NCBI GenBank assembly: GCA_022649305.1
Contig: JALCNW010000027.1
Coordinates: 1 to 51,536 of the forward strand
DNA length: 51,536 nt
Direction: 5' to 3'
Origin: Enterobacter sp.
GTDB lineage: Bacteria; Pseudomonadota; Gammaproteobacteria; Enterobacterales; Enterobacteriaceae
A program made the translations under genes and the position numbers. The notes beneath the pieces are model-generated. The model saw only the letters and a program-made list of their open reading frames with translations, searched no databases and was not told where the DNA came from. Of this stretch, positions 46,482 to 51,536 are shown one piece after another (position 1 is the first letter of the stretch; every line of letters starts with the position of its first letter).

Positions 46482-47351
46482 ATGAACATGCTGGAAAAAA
46501 TCCAGTTTCAACTGGAACACCTTAGCAAATCCGAGCGAAAAGTGGCTGAAGTTATTCTCGCTTCCCCTGCTCAGGCTATTCATTCAAGCATCGCGACGCT
46601 CGCGCAAGTGTCGGGCGTCAGTGAACCCACCGTTAACCGATTCTGCCGTAGCCTTGAGACCCGGGGATTCCCCGATTTCAAACTTCATCTCGCGCAAAGC
46701 CTGGCAAACGGCACGCCCTATGTAAATCGCAATGTTGACGAAGATGACAGCGTAGAAGCCTACACCGGAAAAATCTTTGAATCGGCGATGGCGACCCTCG
46801 ACCACGTTCGTCAGTCGCTGGACAAAGCCGCGGTGAACCGCGCCGTGGATTTACTCACGCAGGCAAAAAAGATCGCCTTTTTCGGTCTTGGGTCCTCGGC
46901 GGCCGTAGCCCATGACGCGATGAATAAATTTTTCCGTTTTAACGTTCCCGTCATCTATTCCGATGACATTGTGTTACAACGCATGAGCTGTATGAATTGT
47001 AACGAGGACGATGTGGTTGTGCTTATCTCTCATACGGGACGCACGAAAAGCCTGGTGGAGCTGGCACAGCTGGCGCGTGAGAACGATGCCATGGTTATCG
47101 CACTCACCACCGCAGGTACGCCGCTGGCACGCGAGGCGACCCTGGCCATCACGCTTGATGTGCCGGAAGATACCGACATGTATATGCCAATGGTGTCGCG
47201 AATTGCGCAATTAACGGTCATTGACGTGTTGGCAACCGGTTTTACCCTCCGTCGCGGGGCAAAATTCAGAGATAACTTGAAGCGGGTCAAAGAAGCGCTC
47301 AAGGAATCGCGTTTTGATAAAGAACTGCTCTTTAAGGGCGATGCACCCTAA
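46482..47351 (+). CDS. hexR: RpiR-family regulator HexR
   Basis: HexR represses genes of central carbon metabolism, including zwf and edd-eda, and is released by KDPG. The 289-residue protein has an N-terminal RpiR helix-turn-helix (residues about 1-77, 'IATLAQVSGVSEPTVNRFCR') and a C-terminal SIS sugar-phosphate domain (about 125-255, 'IAFFGLGSSAAVAHDA' and 'VVVLISHTGRTKSLVELA'). The start MNMLEKIQ at 46482 is chosen by alignment; the frame is open 22 codons upstream. It is divergent from zwf and precedes pykA. Confidence 0.96.
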   Translation: MNMLEKIQFQLEHLSKSERKVAEVILASPAQAIHSSIATLAQVSGVSEPTVNRFCRSLETRGFPDFKLHLAQSLANGTPYVNRNVDEDDSVEAYTGKIFESAMATLDHVRQSLDKAAVNRAVDLLTQAKKIAFFGLGSSAAVAHDAMNKFFRFNVPVIYSDDIVLQRMSCMNCNEDDVVVLISHTGRTKSLVELAQLARENDAMVIALTTAGTPLAREATLAITLDVPEDTDMYMPMVSRIAQLTVIDVLATGFTLRRGAKFRDNLKRVKEALKESRFDKELLFKGDAP

Positions 47352-47458
47352 TTTTTTATAACAAGGTTGTTACTTTTTTCGGTATTCGGTAAGTTTCTAC
47401 ACAGCACCGAATCAATGTTCACGCAACACCAAAGTTGTATCAGTCAACGGAGTATTAC

Positions 47459-48901
47459 ATGTCCAGAAGGCTTCGCAGAACCAAGATCGTTACTACCTTA
47501 GGCCCGGCTACAGATCGCGATAACAACCTTGAGAAAATTATCGCAGCAGGTGCCAACGTGGTACGCATGAACTTCTCTCACGGAACCCCAGAAGATCACA
47601 AATTACGTGCAGATAAGGTCCGCGAGATCGCGGCAAAATTGGGACGTCACGTCGCCATCCTCGGCGACCTGCAAGGTCCGAAGATCCGCGTATCGACGTT
47701 TAAAGAAGGCAAAGTTTTCCTTAACATCGGCGATAAATTCCTCCTCGACGCTAACCTGGGTAAAGGTGAAGGCGATAAAGAGAAAGTGGGTATCGACTAT
47801 AAAGGTTTGCCTGCTGACGTAGTACCAGGCGACATCCTGCTGCTTGATGATGGTCGCGTACAGCTCAAAGTGCTGGAAGTTCAGGGCATGAAAGTGTTCA
47901 CCGAAGTGACCGTTGGTGGCCCGCTCTCGAACAACAAAGGCATCAATAAACTGGGTGGTGGTTTATCTGCAGAAGCCCTGACCGAGAAAGACAAAGCCGA
48001 CATTATCACCGCCGCACAGATTGGCGTCGATTACCTGGCCGTCTCCTTCCCTCGTTGCGGTGAAGATTTGAACTACGCCCGCCGTCTGGCGCGTGATGCT
48101 GGCTGCGATGCAAAAATTGTTGCCAAAGTCGAACGTGCAGAAGCAGTTTGTAGCCAGGATGCAATGGATGACGTGATTCTGGCCTCTGACGTGGTGATGG
48201 TTGCTCGTGGCGACCTGGGTGTAGAAATCGGCGATCCGGAACTGGTCGGCATCCAAAAAGCACTGATCCGCCGTGCGCGCCAGCTTAACCGCTCGGTGAT
48301 CACCGCGACCCAGATGATGGAGTCGATGATTACTAACCCAATGCCAACCCGTGCAGAAGTCATGGACGTGGCAAACGCCGTGCTGGATGGTACCGATGCG
48401 GTGATGCTGTCAGCAGAAACCGCAGCAGGTCAGTATCCGGCAGAAACCGTGGCCGCGATGGCGCGTGTCTGTTTGGGTGCTGAAAAAATCCCAAGCATCA
48501 ACGTGTCTAAGCACCGTCTGGACATTCAGTTCGATAATGTGGAAGAAGCCATTTCCATGTCCGCAATGTATGCGGCGAACCATCTGAAAGGCGTAACGGC
48601 GATCATCACCATGACCGAATCCGGGCGTACTGCGCTGATGACCTCACGTATCAGCTCCGGCTTGCCTATCTTCGCCATGTCTCGTCATGAGCGTACGCTG
48701 AACCTGACTACGCTGTATCGCGGCGTAACGCCAGTGTACTTCGACAGCACCAGCGATGGCGTTGCGGCAGCCAACGATGCCGTTAACCTCCTGCGTGACA
48801 AAGGTTATCTGGTCTCGGGTGACATCGTCATTGTGACCCAGGGTGATGTAATGAGCATGATTGGCTCCACTAACACCACCCGCGTGATGACCGTCGAGTA
48901 A
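47459..48901 (+). CDS. pykA: Pyruvate kinase II
   Basis: PykA makes pyruvate and ATP from phosphoenolpyruvate and ADP; the type II enzyme is activated by AMP. The 480-residue protein has the E. coli length, the N-terminal '[13 protein letters not shown]', the substrate-binding '[10 protein letters not shown]' near residue 72, the catalytic lysine region '[13 protein letters not shown]' near residue 220 and 'ATQMMESMI' near 280. CGGAG lies before the ATG at 47459; an ATG-containing frame eight codons upstream is rejected. A terminator shared with lpxM follows. Confidence 0.97.
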   Translation: MSRRLRRTKIVTTLGPATDRDNNLEKIIAAGANVVRMNFSHGTPEDHKLRADKVREIAAKLGRHVAILGDLQGPKIRVSTFKEGKVFLNIGDKFLLDANLGKGEGDKEKVGIDYKGLPADVVPGDILLLDDGRVQLKVLEVQGMKVFTEVTVGGPLSNNKGINKLGGGLSAEALTEKDKADIITAAQIGVDYLAVSFPRCGEDLNYARRLARDAGCDAKIVAKVERAEAVCSQDAMDDVILASDVVMVARGDLGVEIGDPELVGIQKALIRRARQLNRSVITATQMMESMITNPMPTRAEVMDVANAVLDGTDAVMLSAETAAGQYPAETVAAMARVCLGAEKIPSINVSKHRLDIQFDNVEEAISMSAMYAANHLKGVTAIITMTESGRTALMTSRISSGLPIFAMSRHERTLNLTTLYRGVTPVYFDSTSDGVAAANDAVNLLRDKGYLVSGDIVIVTQGDVMSMIGSTNTTRVMTVE

Positions 48902-48916
48902 TTTCGGTTATGCATT

Positions 48917-48945
48917 AAAAAACCCCGTTACCGGGGTTTTTTTTT
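48917..48945. terminator. Bidirectional terminator between pykA and lpxM
   Basis: AACCCCG pairs with CGGGGTT around TTAC, with A residues on one side and nine T residues on the other. Confidence 0.9.
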
Positions 48946-49915
48946 ATTTCTTCGGGAACAGTTCTTTTCGCTTGTACGGCTCTATCTCACCCGGCTTACG
49001 CGTTTTGAGCAGTTTAAGTATCCAGGTATATTGTTCCAGATTCGGCCCAACCAGAATCTCCACTTCTTCGTTCATGCGACGCGCGATGGTGTTGTCATCA
49101 GCGGTTAGCAGATCGTCCATCGGTGGACGTACTTCGATGGTCAGACGATGCGTTTTCCCATCATAAATGGGAAATAGCGGCACTACACGTGCGTCACATA
49201 CTTTCATCAAACGACCAATCGCGGGTAGCGTTGCTTTGTAGGTTGCGAAGAAATCGACGAACTCACTGTGCTCCGCGCCGTGGTCCTGATCGGGCAGGTA
49301 GTAACCCCAGTAACCCTGACGAATTGATTTAATGAATGGCTTGATGCCGTCGTTGCGCGCGTGCAACCGGCCACCAAAACGACGACGAACGGTATTCCAC
49401 ACGTAATCAAAAATTTTATTGCCCTGATTATGGAACATCGCCGCCATTTTCTGGCCCTGCGACGCCATGAGCATGGCCGGAATATCCACGCCCCAACCAT
49501 GCGGCACGAGAAAAATCACCTTCTCGTCATTGCGACGCATCTCCTCGATTATCTCCTGCCCTTTCCAGTCGACACGATTGAGGATTTTTTCAGGGCCGCG
49601 TAATGCCAGCTCGCCCATCATTGCCATCGCTTGCGGTGCGGTTGTAAACATCGCATCGATAATCGCCTCACGTTCCGCTTCACTTTTTTCAGGGAAGCAG
49701 TAAAGGAGATTAATTTGCGCCCGGCGACGCGCGCTTTTGCCCAGACGCCCGGCAATAAGGCCTATTTTGCCAAGGACAGGATCGCGTACTGATGCGGGAA
49801 GCAAAGCAACACCCGCAAAGGCGTAAACCCCCATCCATGCTCCCCAGTGGCGCGGATGGCGAAACGATTTCTCAAACTCAGGAAGGTATTCAATATTGTT
49901 TTTTTTGGTTTCCAT
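48944..49915 (-). CDS. lpxM: Lipid A myristoyltransferase LpxM
   Basis: LpxM (MsbB) adds the last secondary acyl chain, usually myristate, to Kdo2-lipid A at the inner membrane. The 323-residue protein has the family H-x4-D motif as '[10 protein letters not shown]' near residue 137, an N-terminal membrane segment near residues 24-42 and the conserved '[10 protein letters not shown]' near residue 215. The start METKKNN at 49915 gives the E. coli length; the frame is open 29 codons upstream without homology. The gene is alone between two terminators. Confidence 0.96.
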   Translation of the reverse strand: METKKNNIEYLPEFEKSFRHPRHWGAWMGVYAFAGVALLPASVRDPVLGKIGLIAGRLGKSARRRAQINLLYCFPEKSEAEREAIIDAMFTTAPQAMAMMGELALRGPEKILNRVDWKGQEIIEEMRRNDEKVIFLVPHGWGVDIPAMLMASQGQKMAAMFHNQGNKIFDYVWNTVRRRFGGRLHARNDGIKPFIKSIRQGYWGYYLPDQDHGAEHSEFVDFFATYKATLPAIGRLMKVCDARVVPLFPIYDGKTHRLTIEVRPPMDDLLTADDNTIARRMNEEVEILVGPNLEQYTWILKLLKTRKPGEIEPYKRKELFPKK

Positions 49916-49985
49916 GCGGGTTCCAGGGTCTGGTGATGCACAAAATAATAATGAGTTAGTGTAGCGAGGTAGGCTGCAACGCACA

Positions 49986-50019
49986 AAAGAAAAAGCCGGC
50001 ACACTGATGTACCGGCTTT
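49986..50019 (-). terminator. Terminator of mepM
   Basis: AAAGCCGG pairs with CCGGCTTT and a T-rich run follows on the minus strand, 14 bases after the mepM stop. Confidence 0.85.
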
Positions 50020-50032
50020 ATAAAACGAAGAA

Positions 50033-51352
50033 CTAATCGAAGCGCAGCTGCGGCATCACTTCTTTGACCTGAGCCAGGTAATCACTGCGATCTTTGCCCG
50101 TCAGCCCTTCAGTACGCGGCAGTTTCGCCGTTAACGGATTGACGGCCTGCTGGTTGATCCACACTTCATAGTGTAGATGCGGGCCAGTGGAGCGTCCGGT
50201 ATTGCCGGAAAGCGCAATGCGATCGCCGCGTTTCACTTTCTGACCCGGTTTCACCAGCAGCTTACGCAAGTGCATATAGCGAGTGGTATAGGTGCGACCG
50301 TGGCGCACGGCCACATAGTAGCCTGCTGCACCGCTGCGTTTTGCCATCACCACTTCACCATCACCAACCGACAGCACTGGCGTACCTTGTGGCATCGCGA
50401 AGTCAACTCCACGATGCGGCGCAACACGCCCGGTTACCGGGTTCAGACGACGCGGGTTAAAGTTGGATGAAATACGGAACTGTTTGGCCGTCGGGAATCG
50501 CAGGAACCCTTTAGCAAGCCCGGTACCGTTGCGATCGTAGAACTTACCGTCTTCGGCACGGATTGCGTAGTAATCCTTGCCTTCAGAACGCAGGCGGACA
50601 CCCATTAGCTGACTCTGTTCACGTTTGCCGTCCAGCATTTCCCGGGACATGAGAATGGAGAATTCATCGCCTTTTTTCAGTTTGCGGAAGTCCATCTGCC
50701 ACTGCATCGCCTTGATAACCGAACTGATTTCACCGCTGGTCAGGCCGACATCACGGGCGCTGGCGACAAAGCTTCCGCCAACTGTGCCTTTCAGCACGTT
50801 GTTCACCCAGTCGCCCTGCTGCATTTCGCTGGTCATCTTGAAACCGTTTCCAGCACGATCGTAGGTGCGGGTTTCACGACGAGAAACTTCCCAGGTCAGG
50901 CGCTGTAGGTCGCCATCGTTAGTGAGTGTCCAGGAAAGCTGCTGACCAATTTTCAGGTTGCGAAGCTCTTTGTCCGAGGCGGCAAGCTGGGTGATATCAC
51001 CCATCTCGATGCCATACTGATTCAGAACGCTGCTTAGCGTATCGCCGGTAGAAACAACATACTCATGGATACCCGCTTCATTCGCGGTTTTATCGTCCAA
51101 CTCATCCTGAGGAATCGCTTCGTCTTCCTGCGCCGCCTGATCGATAGGCTCACTGGCTTCAGGCAGTAACGAACGAATTTCATTCTTCTCCAGCTCGATG
51201 GTTTTAACGATAGGGGCTGAATGCGGGTGGTACACATAGGGCCGCCAGACGGCGACCGCTAAAGTGAGAACTGTAAGGGACCCCAGCATAACGCGGTGGG
51301 GTCGAGGCAGATTATTAAATGCCAGGGCGACAGAGCGGGCTATCTGTTGCAC
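50033..51352 (-). CDS. mepM: Murein DD-endopeptidase MepM
   Basis: MepM (YebA) cuts D-Ala-mDAP cross-links to let peptidoglycan expand. The 439-residue protein has an N-terminal membrane anchor (about residues 21-40), a LysM domain near 97-142 ('YVVSTGDTLSSVLNQYGI') and a LytM/M23 zinc peptidase domain with H-x3-D in 'HRGVDFAMPQGTP' near residue 313 and H-x-H in 'PHLHYEVW' near residue 392. The start is GTG with GAGGAAG upstream, 15 bases after the znuA stop. Prc, which degrades the related MepS, is also in this window. Confidence 0.96.
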   Translation of the reverse strand: MQQIARSVALAFNNLPRPHRVMLGSLTVLTLAVAVWRPYVYHPHSAPIVKTIELEKNEIRSLLPEASEPIDQAAQEDEAIPQDELDDKTANEAGIHEYVVSTGDTLSSVLNQYGIEMGDITQLAASDKELRNLKIGQQLSWTLTNDGDLQRLTWEVSRRETRTYDRAGNGFKMTSEMQQGDWVNNVLKGTVGGSFVASARDVGLTSGEISSVIKAMQWQMDFRKLKKGDEFSILMSREMLDGKREQSQLMGVRLRSEGKDYYAIRAEDGKFYDRNGTGLAKGFLRFPTAKQFRISSNFNPRRLNPVTGRVAPHRGVDFAMPQGTPVLSVGDGEVVMAKRSGAAGYYVAVRHGRTYTTRYMHLRKLLVKPGQKVKRGDRIALSGNTGRSTGPHLHYEVWINQQAVNPLTAKLPRTEGLTGKDRSDYLAQVKEVMPQLRFD

Positions 51353-51367
51353 GTGTTCACTTCCTCG

Positions 51368-51536
51368 TTAATCTCCTTTCAGGCAGCTTGAATACTGGTT
51401 CGCCAATTGGCTGAGAAACTGCGAATAGCTCGCCTTGCTCAACTGAATATTGGTTCCAAGCGGGTCCAGGGTTCCCATGCGCACGGAAGTTCCCCTGGCC
51501 ACGGCTTCAACGACCGCTGGCCTGAACTGTGGCTCA
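51368..51536 (-). CDS. znuA: Zinc ABC transporter substrate-binding protein (3' end)
   Basis: Only the last 55 residues of the periplasmic zinc-binding protein of ZnuABC are in the window. The reading, from '[20 protein letters not shown]' to the end 'QYSSCLKGD', matches ZnuA closely. The final cysteine pairs with an upstream cysteine in the family. The rest, with the histidine-rich loop and signal peptide, lies beyond the window. The stop is 15 bases from the mepM start and mepM may be read from the same message. Confidence 0.95.
   Translation of the reverse strand, partial: EPQFRPAVVEAVARGTSVRMGTLDPLGTNIQLSKASYSQFLSQLANQYSSCLKGD

Noticed and set aside
1..51536. CRISPR arrays and tRNA genes
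   Set aside because: I saw no regularly spaced repeats and no tRNA-like cloverleaf, including at the attachment site, which is a small RNA gene.

Overview
The window is a stretch of enterobacterial chromosome. The gene order manZ-yobD-mntP-rlmA-cspC-yebO-mgrB-kdgR-yebQ-htpX-prc-proQ-msrC-yebS-yebT-rsmF-yebV-yebW ... yebY-yebZ-yobA-holE-exoX-ptrB-yebE-purT-eda-edd-zwf-hexR-pykA-lpxM-mepM-znuA follows the Escherichia/Salmonella backbone almost exactly, and most proteins look nearly identical to their E. coli counterparts. Three differences point to a relative such as Enterobacter, Lelliottia or Citrobacter rather than E. coli: an extra FtsI-like penicillin-binding protein between rlmA and cspC (the position of Salmonella PBP3SAL), a VirK/YbjX-family gene where E. 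coli has pphA, and no yebF or yebG between yebE and purT. The genus is an inference.

Left backbone (1-21.9 kb): the 3' end of the mannose PTS operon; the manganese exporter mntP behind two MntR-type boxes, a Fur-like box and a yybP-ykoY manganese riboswitch; rRNA methylation (rlmA, rsmF); septal peptidoglycan synthesis (ftsI paralogue); RNA chaperones (cspC, proQ); PhoQ feedback (mgrB); pectin/uronate control (kdgR); envelope proteolysis (htpX, prc); and the LetA/LetB lipid-transport pair (yebS/yebT).

Mobile region (21,963-34,833): a degraded prophage of about 12.8 kb lies between two exact 32-bp direct repeats. The right repeat lies in the 3' part and terminator hairpin of the small RNA SdsR (RyeB), so the phage entered the sdsR/ryeA locus, a known insertion hot spot in Salmonella. 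The integrase is a frameshifted fragment. The late genes (tail tube, a small tail protein, baseplate plug/hub, spike, gp25-like, J-like) are partial or fused, and an IS3-family fragment sits among them. Set between the phage genes are AT-rich accessory genes: a two-gene operon beside attL (a nucleoid-associated NA37/YejK-like protein plus a 492-residue C-terminally membrane-anchored protein), a HEPN-like gene with its own promoter, an ADP-ribosyltransferase-like gene whose ribosome binding site is buried in a perfect 12-bp hairpin, a LexA-controlled small gene and a truncated multi-pass membrane protein. Most of what might be undescribed lies here. I read it as a decaying prophage that has kept cargo (defence or conversion) genes; that function is inference.

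Right backbone (34.8-51.5 kb): sdsR, the copper-related yebY-yebZ-yobA operon, DNA polymerase III theta (holE), exonuclease X, oligopeptidase B, purT with a PurR box, the Entner-Doudoroff/pentose entry genes eda, edd and zwf with GntR-like and HexR boxes, the divergent regulator hexR, pyruvate kinase II, lipid A myristoyltransferase lpxM, endopeptidase mepM and the 3' end of znuA.
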